A DNA stretch of 64,000 bases from Clostridium punense (GCF_017874425.1 NZ_JAGGLL010000007.1:62001-126000); one strand, 5' to 3'; counted from the first letter of the stretch, positions 8,956 to 18,064 are shown. Numbers and translations are program-made. Notes: generated by a model from the sequence alone, not told the origin.

Positions 8956-10827
8956 ATGGATAATTTAAAAGTCTTTTTTAATTCCCATGACTTATCCTAT
9001 AGAAATCCCTTTGGAGCCGTAGTCTGCGGCTCCAAGGTTTTTTTTAGGATATATGGGTCAATCTATGATGAAATAAATTTAGAGCTATACTATGGGGACG
9101 AGAAAAAAGAAAAAATTTCAATGGAAAAGTGTGGAGAATACTTTTCTATTGAAGTTAAATTTGAAAAACCACAAATCCTTTGGTATTATTTTTCTTTAAA
9201 GCAAGGAGAAACTTATAGCTTCTATGGAAATAACCAACAAGGGCTAGGGGGAATTGGGGAGTTTTATTATAGCAATCCAAAACCTTATCAAATAACTGTG
9301 TATGAGGACTTTAAAATACCTAGCTGGTACAAGGAAGGTATTATTTATCAAATCTTTGTGGATAGTTTTAATAATGGCTTTGATTCTCCTTTAAATCCTA
9401 AAAACAACTCCTTTATATATGGAAACTGGTATGATGACCCTATGTATATTAAGGATAGTTCAGGAAACATAATAAGATGGGCATTTTACGGAGGAAATCT
9501 TCAAGGAGTTATAGAAAAACTCAGTTATTTAAAAAGCCTGGGGGTAACTGCGATATACTTAAATCCTATTTTTGAAGCTTCTAGTGTGCATAAGTATGAT
9601 ACTGGAGATTATTTGAAAATAGACCCTATGTTTGGAGATGAAGATAAGTTTCAGGAGCTTTGCCTTAAAGCAATGGAAAAGGGCATAAGAATAATTCTAG
9701 ACGGTGTGTTTAGCCATACTGGTGATGATAGTGTGTATTTTAACAAATACGGAAGTTACCCTAGTGTAGGAGCTTATGAAAGTAGTGAATCTCTCTATTA
9801 TAGTTGGTATAGATTCAAAACTTATCCTGAGGATTATGAGTGCTGGTGGGGAGTTAAATCACTACCAAATGTAAATGAATTAGAACAAAGCTACATGGAT
9901 TTTATTATTAATAGTAAAAATTCTGTAGTTAATAAGTGGTTAAAACTAGGAGCTTCTGGATGGAGATTAGATGTAGCTGATGAGCTTCCTGATGATTTTA
10001 TCAAAGCTTTTAAGAAAAAAATAAAGGAAGTAAAAGAAGACTCAGTGCTCATTGGGGAGGTTTGGGAAGATGCTTCGAATAAAATTAGCTATGGAGAAAG
10101 AAGAGAATATCTTCTTGGGAGAGAGTTAGATTCAGTAATGAACTATCCTTTTAGGAATTTAACCTTAGATTTTTTAAGGGGCTATATTGAAGCAGAAGAA
10201 TTTAGTAAAAAAGTAATGAGTCTACTTGAAAATTATCCTAAAGAAGTATTTTACGGAAATATGAATTTGCTAGGAACCCATGATACAGAAAGGCTTTTAA
10301 CTATATTTAAGGATTATACAGAAGATGAAACCTACGTTATAGCGTTACTTAAACTAGCTACTCTTTTACAGATGACCTTTCCTGGAGTACCTTCAATTTA
10401 TTATGGAGATGAAGCTGGGTTAACTGGAGGAAAAGATCCCTTTAACAGAAAGGCTTATCCTTGGAATAGAGAAAATAAGGATATGATGCATTGGTATAGG
10501 TTAATAACTTCTATAAGAAGCAGTTATGCTGTATTTAAAAAGGGTGAACTTAAGCTTCACATGGCACCAAGTTTTATATTGTGCTATGAAAGAATTTATG
10601 AAGATGAGAGGGCTATAGTTATCTTAAATAGAAGTTTCAATGCGTCATGTGAATTAGAAATTAACCTGGTGAGTTTTAATGGAGAATTTGAAAATTTGCT
10701 ATGTAAAGAAAATAAAAAAGAAAAAATCCACAGTGAAAGTGGAATTCTTAAAATAAGTATTGGTCCTTTGCAAGGTAAAGTTTTAATAGGAACAGCTTTT
10801 CATTTAAAGCGTAGTCATAAAAATTAA
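8956..10827 (+). CDS. GH13 alpha-glucan hydrolase (neopullulanase/cyclomaltodextrinase-like)
   Basis: A cytoplasmic alpha-amylase-family enzyme without a signal peptide, 623 residues. An N-terminal beta-domain of about 120 residues precedes the barrel, which starts at WYKEGIIYQIFVDSF. Conserved residues are visible: GVFSHTG (region I), GWRLDVA (nucleophile D339), IGEVWED (acid E368) and GTHDTE (H442-D443). The long N-terminal domain fits neopullulanase, maltogenic amylase or cyclomaltodextrinase better than a plain alpha-amylase, but the exact substrate cannot be read from sequence. It ends the glycogen cluster, so a role in glycogen or limit-dextrin breakdown is likely. A terminator-shaped hairpin with eight T lies inside codons 18-30. 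Confidence 0.88.
   Translation: MDNLKVFFNSHDLSYRNPFGAVVCGSKVFFRIYGSIYDEINLELYYGDEKKEKISMEKCGEYFSIEVKFEKPQILWYYFSLKQGETYSFYGNNQQGLGGIGEFYYSNPKPYQITVYEDFKIPSWYKEGIIYQIFVDSFNNGFDSPLNPKNNSFIYGNWYDDPMYIKDSSGNIIRWAFYGGNLQGVIEKLSYLKSLGVTAIYLNPIFEASSVHKYDTGDYLKIDPMFGDEDKFQELCLKAMEKGIRIILDGVFSHTGDDSVYFNKYGSYPSVGAYESSESLYYSWYRFKTYPEDYECWWGVKSLPNVNELEQSYMDFIINSKNSVVNKWLKLGASGWRLDVADELPDDFIKAFKKKIKEVKEDSVLIGEVWEDASNKISYGERREYLLGRELDSVMNYPFRNLTLDFLRGYIEAEEFSKKVMSLLENYPKEVFYGNMNLLGTHDTERLLTIFKDYTEDETYVIALLKLATLLQMTFPGVPSIYYGDEAGLTGGKDPFNRKAYPWNRENKDMMHWYRLITSIRSSYAVFKKGELKLHMAPSFILCYERIYEDERAIVILNRSFNASCELEINLVSFNGEFENLLCKENKKEKIHSESGILKISIGPLQGKVLIGTAFHLKRSHKN
9009..9045 (+). terminator. terminator-like hairpin plus T8 inside the GH13 gene
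   Basis: CTTTGGAGCCG (9009-9019) pairs with CGGCTCCAAGG (9027-9037) across a 7-base loop, with one G-T pair. Eight T follow directly (9038-9045). This is the classical shape of a Rho-independent terminator, on the coding strand, only 53 bases after the start codon. The encoded stretch (PFGAVVCGSKVFF) belongs to the N-terminal domain, so the frame is real through it. Confidence 0.6.
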
Positions 10828-10860
10828 TGGAATGAAGGAATTGTCACTAATAGAGAATTT

Positions 10861-10912
10861 AAAGCCATGGAAACTGAGAAAATGCTTCTCTGCTTATTCA
10901 TGGCTTTTGTGT
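10861..10912 (+). terminator. terminator of the glycogen cluster
   Basis: AAAGCCATG (10861-10869) pairs with CATGGCTTT (10899-10907), with an inner GAGAA/TTCTC helix, followed by TTTGTGTT. It lies 33 bp after the GH13 stop. Confidence 0.65.
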
Positions 10913-11108
10913 TATCTAATACTTTATGCATTGCTATGCAAGTATACTTACTCCTTTATAAAATATGCATCATGTAAAGTCTTGCAAGGCTTTCAGATAA
11001 TCACAGTGGAGAAATAACTTTTTCATGAAGACTACCTGGGTTTTCTTAAGGATTTTAAATTTTGATAAATTAAACTGTCACTAAGAAAATCTATAGATGG
11101 AAGGGTAT

Positions 11109-11639
11109 CTAAAGCTGAACTATCATATTTTTACCGTGAGCTTTTGCTTTTAACAATGCATTTTCTGTAGCTTTAATCCACTGGTTTAGGGTTAAAAACC
11201 TATTTTCATCTTTCAAAAAAGTACAAATTCCAATAGATACTGTAATATACTGCTTTTCACCTTTTAAATAAATAGGAGCTCTCTCTATCATATTTAATAG
11301 TTTTTCAGCAAAAAGAAATCCGGCCCTTTTACTTATCAGAGGAAGTTTAATTATAAACATATCTTCCTCATATCTTGCTACAGTTCCAAGCTCTCCTACC
11401 ATGTCAGTTAATATTAATGAGACTTCCCTTAAAACTTTATCACCCTCAGACTTTCCATGATTCTCATTTATAAATTTAAAGTCATCGATATCGATTAGCA
11501 TTAAGGTACATAGCCACATATGTGGAAATCTATTATTTAATAAGGCTTCAATATAGTTTTTATTATAAATACCTGTGGTATTATCTTTTTCTATTTTGAT
11601 ATCAGGTTTAGAGTTTGGAGAATTATTCATAATAGCCAT
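11109..11639 (-). CDS. stand-alone degenerate GGDEF-domain protein
   Basis: A 176-residue protein that is almost only a GGDEF domain, with no membrane segment or sensor domain. The family fold is clear (DNTTGIYNKNYIEALL, LMLIDIDDFKFINENHGKSEGDKVLREV, ITVSIGICTF). The signature loop reads RYEEDMF (E91-F95) where active cyclases have RxGGDEF, so both glycines and the glutamate are lost. It is unlikely to make cyclic di-GMP and could act as a binding or interaction module. I choose the ATG at 11639: GAGAGGTG lies correctly before it, whereas the in-frame ATG at 11660 overlaps that site. It is divergent from the GGDEF-EAL gene at 11954. Confidence 0.85.
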   Translation of the reverse strand: MAIMNNSPNSKPDIKIEKDNTTGIYNKNYIEALLNNRFPHMWLCTLMLIDIDDFKFINENHGKSEGDKVLREVSLILTDMVGELGTVARYEEDMFIIKLPLISKRAGFLFAEKLLNMIERAPIYLKGEKQYITVSIGICTFLKDENRFLTLNQWIKATENALLKAKAHGKNMIVQL

Positions 11640-11953
11640 CAATAAAACACCTCTCTTCATATAAGCAATGGAGGCTATATTTTAGTATATGTACAAATAA
11701 ACTTGTATGTGAGAAGAACTTTGTCAAATATAATGAATTAAAACTTCAGTGATAATTAGGGAAATAGAGTTTAGTGTAACAGAGTTGTAGGACAAGTAAT
11801 ATAATAATAAGAGAAGATATTTAAGAGTTCTTCTTAAGAAGATTATAACGTATATAAATTAAAGTTTTTTAATTATGTATAAAGAAGTAATATTATATTA
11901 AATTAGTAGAATATAAGCTTCTATATTTTGCCTAAAATTAAAGGGTGATTGAA
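11640..11953. other. divergent spacer between two GGDEF genes
   Basis: A 314-bp AT-rich intergenic region that must hold two divergent promoters. I could not place a convincing promoter, hairpin or small gene in it. Confidence 0.5.
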
Positions 11954-13711
11954 ATGAAGTATTTCGTCTCGTTATGGAAAAAACAGAGTTTATTCCTAAG
12001 GCTTTTTTCAACTTTATTAATAAGCATGGCTTTGGTGTTCGCTACAGCTTACTTTCTTGAATTAGCTAGAGATGGGCAAGTGTTTGGTTTAGGCTGGGGA
12101 GAAAAGCCAGAGGATGAATTAATCATATTAAGATGTGTATCAATAAACTTTATTAATATGTGTTCAGTTTTTAGTTATCATTTTATAGAGGAGAGTAATG
12201 GTAAAGTAAGACTAAGAATAGTATTAATTAACTGGCTTGTTTCAGTAGCCTCTTGGATGGCACTGATTTTTAGTTACTTTCAAGTGTCTAATTTTCCTGC
12301 TATGGAAAAGGTAATAAATTTAATAGGAGTAAGTAGTATAATGCTTTCTATTTATTGGCTTTACTTTTTTTCATACCTTTTTAGCACTGTTAAGCAAAGA
12401 CTTGAAAATGAAAAAACTCTAGCAAAAGAATTTTTAAGACAAGCTATCACTGACAAGCTTACTGGTTTAAAAAATCGGACTGCCTTTGGAGAAGATTTAG
12501 AAAAGGCATTAGAACTATGCCGTAAGAATAATAAAGTTTTATCAGTTATATTTTTTGATTTAGATAGATTCAAATATATTAATGACGCTTTTGGTCATAA
12601 CACAGGAGATGAACTTCTAAAGAAAGTAGCAGATTTACTTGGGAAGTATGAAGATGAACACAGGCAGATTTATAGACTAGGGGGCGATGAATTCACAATA
12701 ATAACCTTCGACTCACAAGAGGATGTAACTTTGTCAGAAAGTATTATTAAAAATTTTAAAGCCCCAATTAATATAGAAGGAAGAGAAATTTATATAACCA
12801 CTAGTATAGGGATTGCAAGGTATCCTGAGGCTGGAGAAGATGTAGAAATCCTTACTAGAAATGCAGATTCAGCAATGTATGTAGCTAAGGAACAAGGAAA
12901 AAATAGATGTTGTATTTACAATAGAAATATGCATCATAAATTATCTAAACGGTTAGAATTAGAAAATAATATTCGAAGGGCAATAAGTGAAGAAGAGTTT
13001 TTTTTGAATTTTCAGCCCATTGTAAATATGGTTGATAATAGTATAACTTCCTTTGAAGTATTTATAAGGTGGAATCATCCAGATAAAGGTATAGTAATGC
13101 CAGGAGCTTTTATTCCTTTAGCAGAAGAAACAGGACTAATAGTACCGATTGGAGAATGGGTGCTAAAAAATGCGTGTGCTGAGTTTAAAAAGTCTATAAA
13201 AAATTTAGGAAAAAAAATTAAGCTAGCAGTAAATCTTTCAGCGGCACAGTTGCAGCAGAGGGGGATTGTAGATACTATAAAAGAAATATTAGAAGAAACA
13301 AACTTTAATCCAATGGATTTAGAATTAGAGGTTACAGAGAGTTCAATTATGATTAATCCCGAAGAGAGTATTAGAAAACTTAGGATGCTAAGGGATAAGG
13401 GCATTAGCATAATAATCGATGACTTTGGAATTGAGTACTCATCACTTAATTATCTTAAGCATTTACCTTACAATACCTTAAAAATCGATAAGTGCTTTAT
13501 AAGTGATATCATAAGCAATAAAGCAGATGCTAGTATCACAGAAGCTATAATTCAGCTTGGTCATAATTTAGGTGTAACAGTTGTAGCTGAAGGTGTGGAG
13601 ACAAAAGAACAGTATGAAATGCTAAAAGTATTAGGCTGTGATAGAATACAAGGATATTACTTTAGTAAACCAGTTAACGTAGATAACCTTAGTGAACTAT
13701 TTCATAAATAA
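11954..13711 (+). CDS. membrane GGDEF-EAL protein
   Basis: A 585-residue cyclic-di-GMP enzyme. The N-terminal part (about 1-135) has several hydrophobic segments and looks like an integral membrane sensor. The GGDEF domain carries a canonical RLGGDEF (G243-F247) and should be able to make c-di-GMP. The EAL domain keeps the catalytic acidic residues (VNLSAAQLQ, LEVTES, IIDDFG, LKID, AEGVETKEQ), but the signature reads EVF (E368-F370) and the loop DDFGTGYSS reads DDFGIEYSS. Phosphodiesterase activity is possible but uncertain. The ATG at 11954 follows AAGGGTGATT; an in-frame GTG nine bases earlier is less likely. A terminator lies at 13716. Confidence 0.9.
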   Translation: MKYFVSLWKKQSLFLRLFSTLLISMALVFATAYFLELARDGQVFGLGWGEKPEDELIILRCVSINFINMCSVFSYHFIEESNGKVRLRIVLINWLVSVASWMALIFSYFQVSNFPAMEKVINLIGVSSIMLSIYWLYFFSYLFSTVKQRLENEKTLAKEFLRQAITDKLTGLKNRTAFGEDLEKALELCRKNNKVLSVIFFDLDRFKYINDAFGHNTGDELLKKVADLLGKYEDEHRQIYRLGGDEFTIITFDSQEDVTLSESIIKNFKAPINIEGREIYITTSIGIARYPEAGEDVEILTRNADSAMYVAKEQGKNRCCIYNRNMHHKLSKRLELENNIRRAISEEEFFLNFQPIVNMVDNSITSFEVFIRWNHPDKGIVMPGAFIPLAEETGLIVPIGEWVLKNACAEFKKSIKNLGKKIKLAVNLSAAQLQQRGIVDTIKEILEETNFNPMDLELEVTESSIMINPEESIRKLRMLRDKGISIIIDDFGIEYSSLNYLKHLPYNTLKIDKCFISDIISNKADASITEAIIQLGHNLGVTVVAEGVETKEQYEMLKVLGCDRIQGYYFSKPVNVDNLSELFHK

Positions 13712-13715
13712 ATTT

Positions 13716-13753
13716 ATAAAAAGCTTGGAAGAACATAAACTTCCAAGTTTTTG
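13716..13753 (+). terminator. terminator after the GGDEF-EAL gene
   Basis: CTTGGAAG (13724-13731) pairs with CTTCCAAG (13740-13747). Flanking A and T runs extend the helix and TTTTTG follows. It lies just after the stop at 13711. Confidence 0.7.
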
Positions 13754-13910
13754 TTACGATATTATTTTTATATTATAACTTTTGTTGGCATAGTGAGGAA
13801 AAAATAAAATACAAATATTAATATATGGTATATTATGAGGGTTTAGAATTTGATTAATAAACATGCGAAGTAACCTTATAAATTTAATAAAAGTGTTTGT
13901 AGGTGAAATT

Positions 13911-16031
13911 ATGAAGGAATTTGATATGGAACAAGAAAATAAGGAAAGCTTAGAAAAGTCATGTGAATGTAGTGTGGAACTAAAAAAGGAATTGAAGGAT
14001 AAAGAGCAGTTGTTAAATGCAATCTTCCAAGTCACTAATGTAGGTATATGCGTTACAGATGAGAGTGGAAGTTTTACAATAGTTAATGATGCCTATTGTA
14101 AGATTTATGGGTATACAAGAGAGGAACTAGTGGGTAACCATTTTACCAAAATTATATCAGAAGAAAACTGTGAGGATGCTAGGAAGGCTCATGATAAATT
14201 TTTTAATGAAGGTTTTGAAATGGGTAGAGAATGGTCGGTTATAACTAAGGATGGTAGAGTTTTAAATGTTTATTCTTCAGCAGCATTATTAAAACAAGAA
14301 GATGGGAAAAAGTATAAAGTCACTACAATAAATGATATAACTGAATTTAAAGAAACCCATAATAAATTAAATTTAGTAGCCTATGCACTTTCATCTGCTA
14401 ACGATGGAATTATTTTTACCACCGCTAACCCTTCAGAAATTTTGTACATCAATGAAGCCATGGTAAAAATAACTGGGTTCACTCTGGAAGAACTTGAAAA
14501 ACAACCAGGAGGATTCCTAAAAACTGGTCCAGAGGATCATAGCTTCTATGCAGATATGTGGGCTAAAATTGAAAAAGAAGGCTTTTGGCAAGGTGAAATT
14601 AGAGGTAGGAAAAAAAATAAGGAAGAATATGTTGCAGAACTTAATTTGAATAGAATTACAGATTCAGATGGCGAAACAACAAATTATGTTGCAATTTTAA
14701 ATGAAATTACTGAGAAGAAAAAGGTAGAGAAAAGGATACAGTATCTAGCTACCTATAGTAGTATAACCAATCTTCCTAATCGCCAACATTTTGAAGGTAC
14801 TCTAAGTAAAGCTATAAAGAAACATGAAAATCCTCATGGCAAGTTAGCAACCGTAATGGTTGATTTAGATAGGTTTAAAAATGTAAATGATAACTACAGC
14901 TTTGCTATGGGTAATAAACTTTTGAGAGCAGTAGCTTATAGAATTAGAAATACGCTAAAAGATATAGCTACAGTTGCTTATCTTGGAGAAGATCACTTTG
15001 GTATACTTTTAGATCAAGTTTTAGGAATGAATAGTGTATGTAATGTAACCCAAAAAATTAAACAAGCTCTTAGTGAACCTTTTATTTTTGATAATGTACA
15101 CATTAGTATAACAGCTAGTATAGGAGTTAGTTTTTATCGAAGAGAAAGTAAAGGAAGCGAGGACTTAATCAGTCATGCAGAAAAGGCCATTGCTGAAGCT
15201 AAACGATTAGGCGGAGATTGTATGCAGGTGTATACTATAGAAATGAACCGAAAGCTTACAAGAAGATCTCAGCTTGAAAATGACTTAAAAACTGCTATCA
15301 AAAACCATGAATTGTTTTTAGTGTACCAGCCACAAATAGAGCTACAAAAGGAGCAAATAATAGGAGTAGAAGCCTTAATAAGGTGGAAGCATCCAACTTT
15401 AGGCATGGTACCTCCAGATGAATTTATTGCTATAGCAGAAGAAACAGGAAGTATTTTGCCTATTGGTCAGTGGGTAATTAAAACTGCAGCAGAACAAGCA
15501 AAAAAATGGGAAACCATGAAGCTGCCAATAAAAAAAGTTGCTGTGAATTTAAGTTCTGTTCAGTTAAAGCATGACCATATCTGTAAAGTTATTAAGGAAA
15601 TACTAGAAGAAGTAGATATTAAACCAGATAGTCTTGAAATAGAATTAACGGAGAGTACCATGATGGAGGATATAAAAAAATCTATCGATATTTTTAATAG
15701 TTTGAAGCAAATGGGATTAAAAATTGCTGTAGATGATTTTGGTACGGGATATTCTTCACTAAGTTATTTAAGAAAAATTCCCATAAATAAACTTAAGATA
15801 GATCGTTCCTTTATTATGGATTTAGGTAGTGATTTTGAAGGATCAGTAATTACAAAAACCATAATTCATATGGCTAAAAACTTAGGTTTTAAGGTGATTG
15901 CTGAAGGCACTGAAACAAAAGAACAAATTCAGTATTTGAGAGAAAATGGATGTGATGAGGCACAAGGGTACTACTATAGTAAGCCTCTTCTTCCAGCGGA
16001 ATTGGAAAAATTTGTTTTAAGTAAAAGATAA
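13911..16031 (+). CDS. PAS-PAS-GGDEF(degenerate)-EAL phosphodiesterase
   Basis: A soluble 706-residue signalling protein. Two PAS domains (about residues 30-150 and 155-270, the second with NEAMVKITGFTLEEL) are followed by a GGDEF domain whose signature is GEDHF (359-363), so it is probably not an active cyclase. The EAL domain is intact: EALIRW (E487-L489), VNLSSVQL, IELTEST, VDDFGTGYSSL, LKIDRSF and AEGTETKEQ. The likely activity is c-di-GMP breakdown, with the GGDEF domain as a possible GTP sensor. I choose the ATG at 13911 because GTAGGTGA lies properly before it; an in-frame ATG 48 bases upstream has no ribosome site. The PAS ligand is unknown. Confidence 0.9.
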   Translation: MKEFDMEQENKESLEKSCECSVELKKELKDKEQLLNAIFQVTNVGICVTDESGSFTIVNDAYCKIYGYTREELVGNHFTKIISEENCEDARKAHDKFFNEGFEMGREWSVITKDGRVLNVYSSAALLKQEDGKKYKVTTINDITEFKETHNKLNLVAYALSSANDGIIFTTANPSEILYINEAMVKITGFTLEELEKQPGGFLKTGPEDHSFYADMWAKIEKEGFWQGEIRGRKKNKEEYVAELNLNRITDSDGETTNYVAILNEITEKKKVEKRIQYLATYSSITNLPNRQHFEGTLSKAIKKHENPHGKLATVMVDLDRFKNVNDNYSFAMGNKLLRAVAYRIRNTLKDIATVAYLGEDHFGILLDQVLGMNSVCNVTQKIKQALSEPFIFDNVHISITASIGVSFYRRESKGSEDLISHAEKAIAEAKRLGGDCMQVYTIEMNRKLTRRSQLENDLKTAIKNHELFLVYQPQIELQKEQIIGVEALIRWKHPTLGMVPPDEFIAIAEETGSILPIGQWVIKTAAEQAKKWETMKLPIKKVAVNLSSVQLKHDHICKVIKEILEEVDIKPDSLEIELTESTMMEDIKKSIDIFNSLKQMGLKIAVDDFGTGYSSLSYLRKIPINKLKIDRSFIMDLGSDFEGSVITKTIIHMAKNLGFKVIAEGTETKEQIQYLRENGCDEAQGYYYSKPLLPAELEKFVLSKR

Positions 16032-16035
16032 TAGA

Positions 16036-16090
16036 GCAGGACTGTCTCACTATGGTTATAACCATGGATAATGGGCAGTCCTTTTATTTT
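16036..16090 (+). terminator. terminator after the PAS-GGDEF-EAL gene
   Basis: AGGACTG (16038-16044) pairs with CAGTCCT (16076-16082), with an inner ATGGTTATAACCAT helix, followed by TTTATTTTT. It begins a few bases after the stop codon. Confidence 0.75.
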
Positions 16091-16160
16091 TAAATGCATA
16101 TTATGTTATTAAGCTTTATAAAGTTATGAGAGTTTTAAAGTGATTTTTATAAAACCTCTT

Positions 16161-16230
16161 TTGACACGGTTACTAATTTTTTGCTAAAAAATTGCATAGA
16201 TACCCTAAATAAGTGTAATATAATTTCGAA
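16161..16230 (+). promoter_or_regulatory. candidate sigI promoter region
   Basis: A TTGACA box at 16161-16166 could serve sigma-A, although its -10 partner (TAAAAA at 16185) is poor. An A-tract (AAAAAATT, 16186-16193) is followed by ACCC at 16202 and CGAA at 16227. That order resembles the A-tract, C-rich -35 and CGAA-type -10 described for sigma-I promoters, which would allow autoregulation. This is inference from motif resemblance only. Confidence 0.35.
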
Positions 16231-16286
16231 TAGATATAGATATAGCATTAAATTGTACTGTAGATAACTGTTAGGACGTGAATTTT

Positions 16287-16991
16287 ATGAATAAAGATAT
16301 AAATAAAAGAGTTTTAGAAGTTAGAGGAAATTCAGAAGAACTGAATAAATTTATGGAAGAATTCAAGCCCTTTATTATTTCTACAGCAGAAAAAACCTTA
16401 AATAGGTATGTAGATTGCAAAAATGACGAAGAGTGGAGTATTGCTTTACTTGCTTTTAATGAGGCTATTGTAAATTATGAAATTAATAAAGGAAGCTTTT
16501 TATCTTTTTCAAAGATGGTAATCAAGGCTAGATTAATTGATTATTACAGAAAAGAATCAAAGTATAAAAATATGATTTATATTAATAAGATATCAGAGGA
16601 AGAAGAAGAAATAGATTTGTCTGAAAAACAAGCCATCGATGAATATCACAAGGAAAATAGTAATGAGTATAGGAAAATAGAAATTCAGCAATTAACAGAA
16701 GAGCTTAAAAAGTGGGATATAACTTTTAAGGATTTAGTTAAGGCTTCTCCAAAAAGAACTGCTACAAGAAAGATTTATAATACCATAATTGATTTTATAT
16801 TAAATGATGAAAAAGCTTTAAATTATGTGTTAAATAAAAAAACTATCCCTATTGCAGAAATAGAAAAAAATACTTTGGTACCTCGGAAAAAAATTGAAAG
16901 ATCACGAAAATATATAATATCAGTACTACTAATAATCTTAGGTGACTATGAGTATTTAAAGGAGTATGTAAATTTGGAGGAACAGATATGA
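16287..16991 (+). CDS. sigI: RNA polymerase sigma factor SigI
   Basis: An alternative sigma factor of the SigI family, 234 residues. In B. subtilis it serves heat and cell-wall stress; in cellulolytic clostridia the family controls polysaccharide-degrading genes. A sigma-70 region 2 is visible in DEEWSIALLAFNEAIVNYE and SFSKMVIKARLIDYYRKES. The C-terminal part (IAEIEKNTLVPRKKIERSRKYIISVLLII) is the SigI-type DNA-binding end. I choose the ATG at 16287, spaced from AGGACGTGA; a GTG nine bases upstream is in frame but too close. It overlaps rsgI by four bases (ATGA), so the two are translationally coupled. The family call rests also on the RsgI neighbour. Confidence 0.93.
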   Translation: MNKDINKRVLEVRGNSEELNKFMEEFKPFIISTAEKTLNRYVDCKNDEEWSIALLAFNEAIVNYEINKGSFLSFSKMVIKARLIDYYRKESKYKNMIYINKISEEEEEIDLSEKQAIDEYHKENSNEYRKIEIQQLTEELKKWDITFKDLVKASPKRTATRKIYNTIIDFILNDEKALNYVLNKKTIPIAEIEKNTLVPRKKIERSRKYIISVLLIILGDYEYLKEYVNLEEQI

Positions 16992-18064
16992 AAGGGATAA
17001 TAGTTGAAAAGGGAAAAAAGCATTTTATTGTAATAACAAAAGAGGGAAGATTTGCAAGAGTAAGAGGTAAAGATGGTTACTCAATTGGAGATGAATATGA
17101 AGCAGGAATTGATTTTTTAAGAGGGTTTCAACTATTCTCCAATACCAATAGGGGAAGTTTTGCAGGGTTTAATTTAGCTATTAATAAAAGAATGGCCACT
17201 GCTTTTGCAACAGTAGCTTTGGTTTTTGGTATATCTACAGTTACCTACGCATATATAGCACCTTATGATTATGTAAGTATAGATGTAAATCCAAGTGTAG
17301 AATTAGGCATAAATAGATTTAATAGAGTTACGAAAGTGGAAAGTTTTAATGAGGATGGAACTAAGATTTTAAATGAATTATCCCTAAAGAATAAAACCTC
17401 TCAAGAGGCTATGGAATTGGTAATCAAAGAAGTAGAACAACAGGGTTTTTTTAAGGAAGAATTAAATAATGAACTGATGATTACTGTTTCTGCTAAAGAT
17501 GAGGAAAAGGCTAGGAAGATGGAAATAGAGCTAGGTGAAGTAGTGAAAGAGAAGCTTTACAAGGGCAATCTAGATAAAACTCCAATAACAACAGCTTCAG
17601 TTACCTTAGAAAGACACAAGGAAGCTGAAAGTCTAGGAATTTCTACTGGAAAACTTAATCTAATTCAGAAGCTTCAGGGAGTAATACCTGAAGTAAAGTA
17701 TGAGGATTATGTGGATGCTCCTGTAAAAGATATTATGAAAGCGATTAAAGACAGTAGAAAAGATAATAATTTAGCAGAAGAGGAAAACTCACAATTACTG
17801 GATAAAAGTGAGAGTGACGAATCTGTAAAGCCAGGAAATAAACAAGTTGAAAAAGATAAGGAAAATAAGAACTCACAAGAAAAAATTAAAGAAAATAATA
17901 GTAATAATGCAAATGAAAATAATAATTCTAATAAGGAAAATAAGAATACTGAAATTGGCCCGAAGAAAAATGATGATAAATCTAATAAAGATAAAGATGA
18001 CAAGTCAAGTAAAGGTCAAGGAAACAATAAGGGTAACCAGCCAAAAAAGGATAAGGGAAAGTAA
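16988..18064 (+). CDS. rsgI: anti-sigma-I factor RsgI
   Basis: A single-pass membrane anti-sigma factor that holds SigI until an extracellular signal arrives. It has 358 residues. The cytoplasmic RsgI_N domain is at 1-55 and one membrane segment at about 69-90. Next comes an extracytoplasmic domain that starts with SIDVNPSVELGIN, where N101-P102 matches the Asn-Pro site at which RsgI proteins are reported to self-cleave. The last 100 or so residues are low complexity, rich in K, N, D, E and S with no hydrophobic core, and are surely disordered. Unlike the RsgI proteins of cellulolytic clostridia, it carries no carbohydrate-binding domain. Such disordered tails are needed for wall sensing in B. 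subtilis RsgI. Confidence 0.93.
   Translation: MKGIIVEKGKKHFIVITKEGRFARVRGKDGYSIGDEYEAGIDFLRGFQLFSNTNRGSFAGFNLAINKRMATAFATVALVFGISTVTYAYIAPYDYVSIDVNPSVELGINRFNRVTKVESFNEDGTKILNELSLKNKTSQEAMELVIKEVEQQGFFKEELNNELMITVSAKDEEKARKMEIELGEVVKEKLYKGNLDKTPITTASVTLERHKEAESLGISTGKLNLIQKLQGVIPEVKYEDYVDAPVKDIMKAIKDSRKDNNLAEEENSQLLDKSESDESVKPGNKQVEKDKENKNSQEKIKENNSNNANENNNSNKENKNTEIGPKKNDDKSNKDKDDKSSKGQGNNKGNQPKKDKGK

Noticed and set aside
4-10827. Glycogen cluster as a horizontally acquired island
   Set aside because: Composition and ribosome sites look like the rest of the window, and no integrase, tRNA or insertion sequence is nearby.
10832-11017. Open frame for a 61-residue hydrophobic protein after the GH13 gene
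   Set aside because: No ribosome site, it spans the strong terminator at 10861, and its composition is not protein-like. Most likely chance.
13075-13410. 111-residue open frame on the - strand inside the GGDEF-EAL gene
   Set aside because: Shadow of the EAL domain coding region; leucine/serine-rich without motifs.
17707-18003. Serine/leucine-rich open frame opposite the rsgI tail
   Set aside because: It is the mirror of a low-complexity lysine and asparagine-rich coding region. No start signal or known motif.
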